Assembly: GCA_036011305.1 (NCBI GenBank)
Contig: DASCNA010000079.1
Coordinates: 1 to 14,735 of the forward strand
Origin: DASCNA01 sp036011305
GTDB lineage: Bacteria; Verrucomicrobiota; Lentisphaeria; Victivallales; GWF2-38-69
Length of the DNA: 14,735 nucleotides
Direction of reading: 5' to 3'
The notes under the pieces were generated by a model. The model was given only the letters and a program-made list of their open reading frames with translations. It had not been told where the DNA came from and ran no database searches. Position 1 is the stretch's first letter. Every line of letters starts with the position of its first letter. This document shows positions 8,558 to 14,735 of this stretch, one piece after another. The translations under genes and the position numbers were made by a program.

Positions 8558-9544
8558 ATGAAAAAAATAATTGACAGAAAAGACAATTTGGTAGAAGATA
8601 TGTTAAACGGCTATGAGCTTGCCTATCTTAATCGTGTAAAAGTGGTAAATGGTTTTATTCTAACAAGAAAACATCCCAAAGAACTTGGAAAAGTCGGCGT
8701 TATGATTGGAAATGGAAGCGGCCACGAACCTGCTATGATAGACCTTGTCGGCAGAGGACTTTTCGATGTCAATGTTTGCGGCAGAATTTTTACGGCACCC
8801 TCACCGCTTGATATGATACAGGGCATAAAACTTGCAGACAGAGGAGCCGGAGTATTAATATTAGTTTCATCTCATCAAGGCGATATTCTTAATGCTAAAA
8901 TGGCAGTAATGCTTGCAAAGGCTGAAGGTATCAATGCTAAAATGGTTGTTCTATGGGATGACATGTTTTCCGCACCGAAAGGTATGGAAAGTGAAAGGCG
9001 AGGAACTGCCGGTCTCTTTTTTACATTTAAAATAGTTTGCCAGTGTGCAGAAGAAGGCTATTCTATGGATGAATTGATATCCATGGCTGAAGCAGTAAGG
9101 GATAATACAAGAACTCTAACTGTTGCTGTTGAAGGAGGGACTCACCCTGAGACAGGGCTTAAAACATTTGAACTGCCTGAAGATGAAATAGAAGTTGGAA
9201 TGGGAGTGCATGGAGAAGCCGGCAGCGGCAGAATGAAAATAACCAGTGCTGAAAAAATAGTGAAGTATCTCCTGGACAATATCACTGAAGATAAACCTTT
9301 TATTGATAACGACAAAGTTCTGGTACTTGTTAATAACTGCGGTTCAACAACAAGAATGGAACTTATGATTATTTATAAAAATATTGTGAAGTACCTGAAG
9401 AGAAAAAATATTGAAATCGTCGGAAACTTTGTCGGAACTTATGTTACTACTCAGGAAATGGCAGGAGTTGCCATATCTCTTTGTAAAGTGAACGAAAAAG
9501 AAAAAGAACTGTTTCTTGCACCATGCGATAGTACGCTTTTTTGA
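8558..9544 (+). CDS. DhaK subunit of a dihydroxyacetone-kinase-type ketose kinase
   Basis: From ATG 8558 the protein is 328 residues, the usual DhaK length, and residue numbers coincide with E. coli DhaK. GNGSGHEPA contains His56, the substrate-gating histidine. Asp109 sits in HQGDILN. His218 in GMGVHGEAG is the residue that binds ketone substrates covalently as a hemiaminal. The N-terminus MKKIIDRKDNLVEDMLNGY is typical and argues against the TTG at 8549. The segment before Asp109 reads SSHQGD instead of the usual KNYTGD, and the next-to-first motif reads CGRIFTAPSP rather than CGDVFTSPTP, so the substrate pocket is altered. DhaK binds the ketose, and the phosphoryl donor comes from DhaL, encoded about 2.4 kb downstream in the same operon. 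Relatives phosphorylate dihydroxyacetone, and some phosphorylate erythrulose; I infer a short-chain or rearranged ketose here. A 104-bp gap follows with no clear terminator. Confidence 0.9.
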   Translation: MKKIIDRKDNLVEDMLNGYELAYLNRVKVVNGFILTRKHPKELGKVGVMIGNGSGHEPAMIDLVGRGLFDVNVCGRIFTAPSPLDMIQGIKLADRGAGVLILVSSHQGDILNAKMAVMLAKAEGINAKMVVLWDDMFSAPKGMESERRGTAGLFFTFKIVCQCAEEGYSMDELISMAEAVRDNTRTLTVAVEGGTHPETGLKTFELPEDEIEVGMGVHGEAGSGRMKITSAEKIVKYLLDNITEDKPFIDNDKVLVLVNNCGSTTRMELMIIYKNIVKYLKRKNIEIVGNFVGTYVTTQEMAGVAISLCKVNEKEKELFLAPCDSTLF

Positions 9545-9648
9545 ATTTTCTGGTTTATTTTTTGTAATTTTTGCAATTTACTAATGCAGATTATGCGAAA
9601 ATATCATATGTATTTATAGCTAAAAATCAAATGATTTAGGTGTTAATT
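9545..9648. other. 104-bp gap inside the sugar operon
   Basis: This is the only sizeable spacing in an operon whose other junctions range from a 14-base overlap to a 12-base gap. It is T-rich just after the dhaK stop but contains no GC-rich hairpin, so termination there is not supported. An internal promoter is possible, but none is clear. A ribosome site TTAGGTG (9636-9642) sits at its right end, six bases before the ATG at 9649. Confidence 0.4.
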
Positions 9649-11055
9649 ATGGAAAAAGTTAAAATTGGAATAGTTGGAATTAACAGCCCCAATTTTTATG
9701 CTAAAGAGTATAATGTTTTTGAAAAATCTTTAGAATGGTTGAATTCTGTAAAGGAGAAAGAAAATTTTGAAACTGTTATATTTGACATGATCGAAAATAA
9801 AGATGACGGAGACAGAGCAAGGAAATTTTTTGAAAGAGAAAATGTGGATTTCCTATTCCTTCAGAATACAGCATTTTCAATGGGTGATTTTATATACAGT
9901 TTTAAGAATGTAGAATTTCCATTAGGCATATGGAGTGTAAGAGAACCGGCAGTTTCTACAGATATAAAGCTTAACAGCCTGGTTTCAGCAAATCTGTATG
10001 CAAGTATCATAAAAAGAAATCTCAAGGACTCAATAAAATATAAGTGGTTCTATGGAAACAGTGAAGAAAAAATCTTTCAGGAAAGATTTCTAGTTACGCT
10101 TCAGGCTCTGCGTGGCCTCAAAGCTCTGAAAACCAGAAAAGTCGGTTTAATTGGAAAAGCCGCTCCATCTTTTTTTAATCTTAATGTAGACATTGCTGAA
10201 TATGCCAAAAATGCAGGATTGAAAAACTACCAGCACCTCAGCTTTGATCATGTAATTAAAAAATCAGAAAAAATCCTTGGAAAAGATATTGATAAGACTG
10301 TTCGTTCAATGAATAAAAATAATAATGTAAATGTTTCTGATGAAAATTTATACAGCAGCGCAAAAGTATATTTAGCACTGAAAGAAACTGCTCGTGAAAA
10401 AGAACTTGATTCAATCGGAATAAGCTGCTGGCCCGATTTTCAGGATCATTTTGGTATCGTACCATGTGTAGCATTATCAATGCTTGGCGACATAGACGAA
10501 ATCCCGGTGGACTGTGAGGGAGATTTTGGTGGTGCTGTTACAATGCAGCTGCTGTACAGTATGACAGGCAATATACCGGCAGTTATGGATTTTGCCCACC
10601 TGTCACTTGAAGATAATTTATTACTGTTATGGCACTGCGGAATAGGCACAAGGTCGCTTTCAAAAGATGATAAGCCTGAAATTATCAACCATCCTATGAT
10701 GAATAGAAAGCTTCCGAAAAACAAACACATGGGATTGAGTTACAATTTTCAGTTTAAAAAATGTGATGTTACAATTTCCAGGGTTACCGATTTTGGAAAA
10801 TCATTATTTGCCATATCAGGAAAAACAGCAGAAGGAAAAGACAGTGGCTTTGTCGGAACCCGGGGCTATATAAAAAGCATGAAATTTAGAGAAAATAAAA
10901 TAAATGTAACTGATCTTTTAAATACAATTATGAAAGAAGGGATTGAACATCACCTTATTGTATGTGAAGGAAGCTGTGATTTAGGTTTGATAGAACTATG
11001 TCATTATCAAAATTTAAACATTGTCGAGATTAACAAATATACGAAATATGCATAA
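9649..11055 (+). CDS. L-fucose/L-arabinose isomerase-family protein (aldose-ketose isomerase)
   Basis: This 468-residue cytoplasmic protein has the FucI/AraA fold. The Rossmann-like N-terminal half begins KIGIVGINSPNFY, and a second domain contains KVGLIGKAAPSFF. The conserved catalytic region reads CWPDFQDHFGIVPC, then CEGDFGGA with Glu290, MDFAHLSLEDN with Asp314, and LLWHCG with His329. Glu290 and Asp314 are 24 residues apart, the same spacing as the metal ligands Glu337/Asp361 of E. coli FucI. A C-terminal His-His pair (434-435, GIEHHLIV) matches the FucI third ligand region. All metal-binding positions therefore appear intact. The family interconverts aldoses and ketoses with Mn2+, but several members remain unassigned, so the sugar cannot be named. 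I chose ATG 9649 over GTG 9640 because AGGTG lies six bases before it and overlaps the GTG. The stop is 12 bases before the epimerase gene. Confidence 0.87.
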   Translation: MEKVKIGIVGINSPNFYAKEYNVFEKSLEWLNSVKEKENFETVIFDMIENKDDGDRARKFFERENVDFLFLQNTAFSMGDFIYSFKNVEFPLGIWSVREPAVSTDIKLNSLVSANLYASIIKRNLKDSIKYKWFYGNSEEKIFQERFLVTLQALRGLKALKTRKVGLIGKAAPSFFNLNVDIAEYAKNAGLKNYQHLSFDHVIKKSEKILGKDIDKTVRSMNKNNNVNVSDENLYSSAKVYLALKETAREKELDSIGISCWPDFQDHFGIVPCVALSMLGDIDEIPVDCEGDFGGAVTMQLLYSMTGNIPAVMDFAHLSLEDNLLLLWHCGIGTRSLSKDDKPEIINHPMMNRKLPKNKHMGLSYNFQFKKCDVTISRVTDFGKSLFAISGKTAEGKDSGFVGTRGYIKSMKFRENKINVTDLLNTIMKEGIEHHLIVCEGSCDLGLIELCHYQNLNIVEINKYTKYA

Positions 11056-11067
11056 TCGGAGATCCAT

Positions 11068-11928
11068 ATGAAATTTTCAATACACTTATCTATGCTCTGC
11101 AGAAAATGGACGGATGATATTTCTATATATCTTGATGATATAAAAAAAATGGGCTATGACGCAGTAGAGCTCTCTCTTTTCGGCACTGATAAAAATTCTA
11201 TTAAAGAAAATGCTGAAAAAATTAAAATGAACGCTTTAGATTTAACCTGTGGGACAGGTCTTGGAGAAAATCAGGATCTGAGCTCTGAAGATAAAATCAA
11301 AAGAGAAAACGGTATTGACTATCTTAAAGATTCAGTAGAATTAGTATCTCAATGCGGAGGAAAAATTTTAAACGGTGTTTTGTATGCTCCATGGCAGGGA
11401 TTTTCAAAAGAGAACAAAAAAGATAGGTGGAAAAGAGCGGCAGACAGTTTTCATCAGCTTGAAGATATTTTGAATAAAAACAACGTGAGGCTTAATCTGG
11501 AAGTTTTAAATAGGTTTGAAAGTGATTTTTTTAATACTCTTGAAGAAGGAGCTGAATTTATCGAAATGGTAAATTCAGAGAATATAAAACTGCTGGCAGA
11601 TACATTTCACATGAACATTGAAGAGAGTGATATGTTCACCAATATTAATAAATATTTTGACAGCATCGGCATATTCCATATTTCTGAAAATCATAGAGGA
11701 GTTCCTTCAACAGGCCATATTAACTGGTATGAATTTTTAAAAACACTCTACAGAAAAAAATATGCTGGATATTTAACACTGGAATCATTTATTGAACAAG
11801 GTACAGATGTTGGAAATGCTCTGTTTATCTGGAGAAATTTAGGTAAAAACCCACTGAAAGAAGCAGAGAGAAATATTAAGTTTTTAAAAAATATATTAAA
11901 GGATGTAACAACTGATGACAAATTATGA
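11068..11928 (+). CDS. Ketose 3-epimerase-like TIM-barrel protein (D-tagatose 3-epimerase family)
   Basis: The protein has 286 residues and a xylose-isomerase-like TIM barrel. Its metal and substrate residues line up with Pseudomonas cichorii D-tagatose 3-epimerase at a constant offset of seven: Glu145, Asp178, His204 and Glu239 as metal ligands, plus Glu151 and Arg210 (family numbers 152, 185, 211, 246, 158, 217). The surrounding motifs are LEVLNRFE, DTFHMNIEE, HISENHRG and LTLESF, and the TCGTGLGENQDLSSED loop is also typical. This family epimerises ketoses at C3, and some close relatives isomerise tetrulose phosphates. Placed between an aldose-ketose isomerase and a ketose kinase subunit, it probably produces the ketose that is phosphorylated. 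It has a clear ribosome site (CGGAG, 11056-11060) seven bases before ATG. Its end overlaps dhaL by 14 bases, suggesting translational coupling. Exact substrate unknown. Confidence 0.88.
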   Translation: MKFSIHLSMLCRKWTDDISIYLDDIKKMGYDAVELSLFGTDKNSIKENAEKIKMNALDLTCGTGLGENQDLSSEDKIKRENGIDYLKDSVELVSQCGGKILNGVLYAPWQGFSKENKKDRWKRAADSFHQLEDILNKNNVRLNLEVLNRFESDFFNTLEEGAEFIEMVNSENIKLLADTFHMNIEESDMFTNINKYFDSIGIFHISENHRGVPSTGHINWYEFLKTLYRKKYAGYLTLESFIEQGTDVGNALFIWRNLGKNPLKEAERNIKFLKNILKDVTTDDKL

Positions 11929-12538
11929 AAATTTAATAGTAAGACTTTCTTATGTGTTTAAGAAAAACAGTTTAGAGCTTTGCCGACTTGATTCAAATGC
12001 CGGGGATGGAGATCATGGCCTTACCATGGAAAGAGGTTTTACAAAAGCTGAAGAAAAGATCATCTCCAGTAACGAAAATTACGATATGAGCAGTTATTTC
12101 AAAGAAATCGGTTATTCCATGCTGGCATCCATGGGAGGAGCTTCAGGTCCTATTTTCAGCACAATGTTTATCCAATGGGCAATTGAGATGAAAGATAAAA
12201 AGGAATTCACTTCAAAAAATTTCATTGCAATTATCAAAAAAACAATTGATGCCATCTATGAGCTTATAGGAACCAAAAAAGGTGATAAGACAATGGTTGA
12301 CGCGCTGTACGGTGCTTATGAGAAAATCCAGGATCAGGAAAACTTACCTTTAAATCAGATTTTAAAGCTTGCCCATGAAGGAGCATGTGAAGGAGCAGAT
12401 TCAACAAAAGGACTTATAGCAAAAAAAGGTAGGGCAAAATTTTTAGGAGAAAGATCTAAGGGCTTTATTGATGCCGGGGCTATGTCTGTATCTCTTATAT
12501 TAAAAACTGTTTATGAAGTACTGGGAGAGAAAAAATGA
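11915..12538 (+). CDS. DhaL subunit (nucleotide-binding part) of the dihydroxyacetone-kinase-type kinase
   Basis: The protein has 207 residues, the normal DhaL length, and is all alpha-helical. Nucleotide and Mg2+ binding aspartates are present in LDSNAGDGDHG as Asp26, Asp31 and Asp33. Further family motifs follow in order: MGGASGPIFSTMF, KKGDKTMVDALYGA, and KGRAKFLGERSKGFIDAGAMS, where DAG replaces the common DPG. DhaL carries ATP (or a tightly held ADP recharged by the PTS protein DhaM) and phosphorylates the ketose held by DhaK. No dhaM is in the window, so direct use of ATP is plausible but unproven. The start ATG 11915 lies within the end of the epimerase gene and has GGATG at 11901-11905. 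Its TGA overlaps the next ATG in the arrangement ATGA, typical of coupled translation. It is unusual that dhaK and dhaL are separated by two other genes. Confidence 0.92.
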   Translation: MTNYENLIVRLSYVFKKNSLELCRLDSNAGDGDHGLTMERGFTKAEEKIISSNENYDMSSYFKEIGYSMLASMGGASGPIFSTMFIQWAIEMKDKKEFTSKNFIAIIKKTIDAIYELIGTKKGDKTMVDALYGAYEKIQDQENLPLNQILKLAHEGACEGADSTKGLIAKKGRAKFLGERSKGFIDAGAMSVSLILKTVYEVLGEKK

Positions 12539-13422
12539 AGAAAGTAATTTTAGACTGCGACAACACAATGGGAATTTACAGAAGCGATATAGATGACGGC
12601 TTAACGTTTCTGTATCTATACGGTCATAGTGATATTGATTTACTGGGAATTACCTGCACTTTCGCAAATAATAATGTGAATGCAGTCTACTATAATACAA
12701 TGCAGATGCTTGAAGATCTGAATATAATTGAAGTGCCTTTTTTCAGAGGTGGAAGAAATCCAGGTGATTATGACAGTGATGCAGTTGACTATCTAGTAAA
12801 AATGGCAAATAAGTATCCCAAAGAAATTACAGTTCTGGCAATAGGCTCAATGTGCAATATTGCGGGAGCTTACTCAAAAGACAGTGATTTTTTCAATAAA
12901 CTGGACAGAGTCATTGTAATGGGAGGTATCACCGAACCATTTTATATTAATGAAGTTTTGTGTGAAGAACTTAATTTTGCCTCGGATTACAAATCTGCCG
13001 GAGATGTAATGTTCAATTGCAAAAAACTCTCTATTCTCACAGCACAAACAACTTTTGGAGCAAATTATGAAGCTGCAGAAATTGATAAGCTTCTTTCTCT
13101 GGATACCCCTTTAATAAAATATCTAAAACCTATTATTGAACGCTGGACAGAACATATCGGCGGTGTTTATAAAATTAGACATTTTACAAACTGGGATCTC
13201 TGTACTGCAATATACCTGACAAATCCTGAACTGTTCTCTACTGAAAATTTTAAAATAAAAAAAGACTATGAAGCAATGAAGAAAGGACTTCTTGTCATTC
13301 AGAACGAAAAAGATTTAAGCGATGAAGAAGTCAATACAGTGGATATACCGACAAAACTGCTGGATTTAGAAACCTTCAATGAGCTTTTTTATAATGAGCT
13401 TAAGAAAATCAAAGTATATTAA
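12535..13422 (+). CDS. Nucleoside hydrolase-like protein (IUNH family)
   Basis: This 295-residue cytoplasmic protein has the inosine-uridine nucleoside hydrolase fold. The N-terminal calcium site is present but stretched: Asp7 and Asp9 in LDCDNTMG, then Asp20-Asp21 in DIDDGL, about seven residues more than the classical DTDPGIDD spacing. Other family marks are LAIGSMCNIAGAY (classical GPLTNLA), VIVMGG, and EELNF with Glu145 and Asn147 for the ribose-contacting E-x-N. The C-terminal metal ligand is Asp221 in NWDLCTA. The residue before Asp221 is Trp220, where classical purine-acting members have the general-acid His. The family splits N-glycosidic bonds to release ribose and a base. Here it may release the sugar that the neighbouring isomerase, epimerase and kinase process, though the glycone and leaving group are unknown. 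Its ATG overlaps the dhaL stop (ATGA), and GGGAGAG precedes it by 5-6 bases. It is the last operon gene. Confidence 0.85.
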   Translation: MKKVILDCDNTMGIYRSDIDDGLTFLYLYGHSDIDLLGITCTFANNNVNAVYYNTMQMLEDLNIIEVPFFRGGRNPGDYDSDAVDYLVKMANKYPKEITVLAIGSMCNIAGAYSKDSDFFNKLDRVIVMGGITEPFYINEVLCEELNFASDYKSAGDVMFNCKKLSILTAQTTFGANYEAAEIDKLLSLDTPLIKYLKPIIERWTEHIGGVYKIRHFTNWDLCTAIYLTNPELFSTENFKIKKDYEAMKKGLLVIQNEKDLSDEEVNTVDIPTKLLDLETFNELFYNELKKIKVY

Positions 13423-13426
13423 ATAT

Positions 13427-13579
13427 TTACACATACATATTCAACACTAAAAAAAATATCAGGATAGGCAATAGTAAATGAAAACTTATTCCCAGCATGT
13501 ATATTCCGGACATTACAATTATATACACAAATAATGCAGTTAAAAAACTTTTTCTTTTCTCACCCAACACTTCATTCAT
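13427..13579 (-). CDS. Small two-helix membrane protein (50 residues), unknown function
   Basis: A short minus-strand frame runs from ATG at 13579-13577 to TAA at 13429-13427. A good ribosome site (AAAGGG, complement of 13585-13590) sits five bases upstream. The product begins MNEVLGEKRK, a charged head. Two hydrophobic segments follow, at about residues 12-30 and 32-49, joined by a short turn (LGISFHLL), with few charges elsewhere. This is the shape of a small inner-membrane hairpin protein with the basic segment probably cytoplasmic. It is convergent with the operon: its stop is five bases from the end of the nucleoside-hydrolase-like gene. I recognise no family. Support is the ribosome site, the clean hydrophobic pattern and the otherwise empty location. 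The chance that it is a random open frame in AT-rich DNA is real. Confidence 0.5.
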   Translation of the reverse strand: MNEVLGEKRKSFLTALFVYIIVMSGIYMLGISFHLLLPILIFFLVLNMYV

Positions 13580-13684
13580 ATTTTCCCTTTAAAACCAATT
13601 TTGATAAAATCATAAAAACTACTTTATGTAAAAATTATTTTTCATATAAATATATTTAAGTCAATAAAACTGTTAACTTAAAAT

Positions 13685-13706
13685 AACCAATATGTTTATA
13701 TTGGTT
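13685..13706. repeat. Perfect 9-bp hairpin with four-base loop
   Basis: AACCAATAT (13685-13693), loop GTTT, and ATATTGGTT (13698-13706) form a perfect stem. A third related arm, AACCAAAT at 13733-13740, could pair instead with the second arm (TTGG/CCAA core), giving two alternative structures. T-rich sequence follows on the plus strand. It could be a terminator, an operator or a leader RNA switch; the sequence does not decide. Confidence 0.45.
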
Positions 13707-13725
13707 TAATTTTACTAAAATTAAA
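13705..13725. repeat. Perfect 10-bp palindrome around a single central C
   Basis: TTTAATTTTA, C, TAAAATTAAA: both 10-base arms match fully. It abuts the preceding hairpin. Because it is pure A/T, with a one-base centre, it suits a dimeric protein-binding site or a cruciform-prone AT element better than an RNA hairpin. AT composition raises the chance of accidental symmetry. Confidence 0.35.
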
Positions 13726-13805
13726 TTGTTTTAACCAAATTTATAGATAACATTACCATATCCTAAATTTATTTTGAATAACATATTACACTGTTTTTAG
13801 CTCAT

Positions 13806-13819
13806 TCAAAAGCTTTTGA
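13806..13819. repeat. 14-bp perfect palindrome, possible operator
   Basis: TCAAAAGCTTTTGA is fully self-complementary with no spacer, so as RNA it could not form a usable loop. That makes a protein-binding site the more natural reading. It lies about 88-101 bases upstream of the surface repeat protein start and 40-60 bases upstream of the tentative promoter. Confidence 0.35.
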
Positions 13820-13906
13820 GTTGATTTTAAACAATATTATTAGTATTGAATATTTTAAAAAACTATATAAATTAATGCTTATCACTTTATGGGGGAGATA
13901 GATATA

Positions 13907-14590
13907 ATGAAAAAGTTATTATTAGCAGTTTTATTTGTTGGATGTTTATTTAGTTTGGTGAACCTTTCAGCAGCAGAAATAACAACCAATTCAAATTCAT
14001 CATGGTATGTGTTTTATCCTGACGTTCCGTGGTCACAGGGTGAAATGGAAAATGTCTATGGAATAAATTTTGGAATTCCTGTTACAAATAGTACTGTAAA
14101 CGTTTATGGACTGAATTTAGGATTAATTACCTGTAATACAAATTATATTTACGGAGTTCAAATGTCTCCGATTGCAAACAACAGCAGGAATGTAGAAGGT
14201 CTTGACTTAGCATTTGTTAATAACACAGACGATTCTGTTACCGGAGTGCAGTTTGGTGCTTTCAACAATGTAAACAGAGATTCTGACGCAGTACAGTTTG
14301 GCATAATGAATAATGTAAATAATAACGCAAGTATTTGTCAATTGGGAGTTCTTGCCAATAATGTCAATAATTCATTCAGCGGTTTTCAAATGGCGCTTGT
14401 TAATAATATCAACAATGATTTAAACGGCGTTCAAATGGCTGCAATCAACAATGTAAATAAAAAACTTAACGGCGTTCAAATAGGCATTATTAATCATGCG
14501 AGTTCAGGCCATGGAATACAGTTCGGCTTGATCAATGTAATTGAAAACTCATGGATACCATTCATGCCATTGGTTAATTTTTCATTTTAG
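13907..14590 (+). CDS. Exported LA_2272-type surface repeat protein
   Basis: From ATG 13907 the protein has 227 residues. An N-terminal signal peptide (MKKLLLAVLFVGCLFSLVN) has a probable cleavage after Ser-Ala-Ala, leaving mature Glu24. The mature part is almost entirely a repeat of about 15 residues, about eleven copies, with the pattern L/V-x-G-V-Q-h-G-h-h-N-N-x-N-x-x, for example LNGVQMAAINNVNKK and LNGVQIGIINHASSG. This matches the LA_2272 surface-repeat family, whose function is unknown. The C-terminus MPLVNFSF ends in Phe, as in many outer-membrane barrel proteins, but I cannot tell barrel from solenoid. ATG 13889 is rejected because the ribosome site GGGGGAG (13891-13897) lies inside that extension and fits ATG 13907 at nine bases. 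A second gene begins 53 bases after the stop and may be in the same transcript. Confidence 0.85.
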   Translation: MKKLLLAVLFVGCLFSLVNLSAAEITTNSNSSWYVFYPDVPWSQGEMENVYGINFGIPVTNSTVNVYGLNLGLITCNTNYIYGVQMSPIANNSRNVEGLDLAFVNNTDDSVTGVQFGAFNNVNRDSDAVQFGIMNNVNNNASICQLGVLANNVNNSFSGFQMALVNNINNDLNGVQMAAINNVNKKLNGVQIGIINHASSGHGIQFGLINVIENSWIPFMPLVNFSF

Positions 14591-14643
14591 ATTAGAAAAT
14601 TTAATAGCGGTAATACGTCTCAAATCATTAAGGGAGACAAAGG

Positions 14644-14735
14644 ATGGAAAATAGTACCTCTGAATACAATCACAAATCATCAGGAATTTTGTTTGATAAA
14701 GAAATTGTAATACTCTTTATATTTATACTGATATC
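14644..14735 (+). CDS. 5' end of a probable membrane protein, cut by window end
   Basis: ATG 14644 follows an excellent ribosome site (AGGGAG, 14631-14636, seven bases). The frame stays open to the last base, giving about 30 residues: a polar head (MENSTSEYNHKSSGILFDKE) then a strongly hydrophobic run IVILFIFILI that looks like the start of a transmembrane helix without a signal-peptide-like basic start. The family cannot be recognised from this fragment. It probably shares a transcript with the surface repeat gene just upstream. Confidence 0.6.
   Translation, partial: MENSTSEYNHKSSGILFDKEIVILFIFILI

Larger units (their letters stand above)
13580..13906. promoter_or_regulatory. AT-rich non-coding control region with several inverted repeats
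   Basis: This 327-bp stretch lies between the divergent small membrane protein (minus) and the surface repeat protein (plus). I see no gene in it. It contains the hairpin and palindromes listed separately at 13685-13706, 13705-13725 and 13806-13819. It probably also holds promoters for both flanking genes. A possible plus-strand promoter is GTATTG at 13843-13848 with TATAAA at 13866-13871, 17 bases apart and about 36 bases before the ATG. In DNA this AT-rich such matches are weak evidence. Confidence 0.35.

Noticed and set aside
9640..9648. GTG 9640 as the isomerase start
   Set aside because: This GTG is part of the TTAGGTG ribosome site that serves ATG 9649.
13889..13906. ATG 13889 as the surface protein start
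   Set aside because: It would put the GGGGGAG ribosome site inside the gene and place acidic residues before an otherwise normal signal peptide.

Overview
The window looks like chromosomal DNA from an AT-rich (roughly one-third G+C by eye) diderm heterotroph. An RND inner-membrane pump, a signal-peptide-bearing surface repeat protein ending in Phe, and AGGAG/GGGAG-type ribosome binding sites all indicate a Gram-negative cell envelope. The mix of a metallophosphoesterase with a CBM9-like tail, a sugar catabolic operon and an LA_2272-type surface repeat protein fits gut or anaerobic Lentisphaerota or Spirochaetota, but nothing here fixes the phylum.

Layout. (1) 1-3469, plus strand: the 3' end of a gene made of exact-length 135-bp tandem repeats, then a complete RND permease 23 bp downstream. 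(2) 3656-5401, minus strand: a metallophosphoesterase with a CBM9-like C-terminal domain. (3) 5669-6943, plus strand: a major facilitator gene that appears dead, with an in-frame TAA near its beginning and no canonical start codon. (4) 7185-13422, plus strand: six tightly spaced genes, encoding a GPH-family cation:sugar symporter, DhaK, an L-fucose/arabinose isomerase-like protein, a ketose 3-epimerase-like TIM barrel, DhaL and a nucleoside-hydrolase-like protein. (5) 13427-13579, minus strand: a 50-residue two-helix membrane protein with a good ribosome binding site. (6) 13580-13906: an AT-rich control region with strong inverted repeats. (7) 13907-14735, plus strand: an exported protein with about eleven 15-residue repeats, then the start of another membrane protein cut by the window end.

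The central operon is the most interesting part. Its genes make a plausible route: import of a glycoside, nucleoside or free sugar; hydrolytic release of the sugar; aldose-ketose isomerisation; C3 epimerisation; and phosphorylation of the ketose by a two-part kinase of the dihydroxyacetone-kinase type. The kinase halves are not adjacent as in dhaKL(M) operons but enclose the isomerase and epimerase genes. DhaK keeps the catalytic His and Asp, but the segment before that Asp is rewritten. The hydrolase has a Trp where the classical general-acid His would be. These points suggest a substrate other than dihydroxyacetone. The substrate, the order of steps and the downstream cleavage enzyme cannot be read from the sequence.
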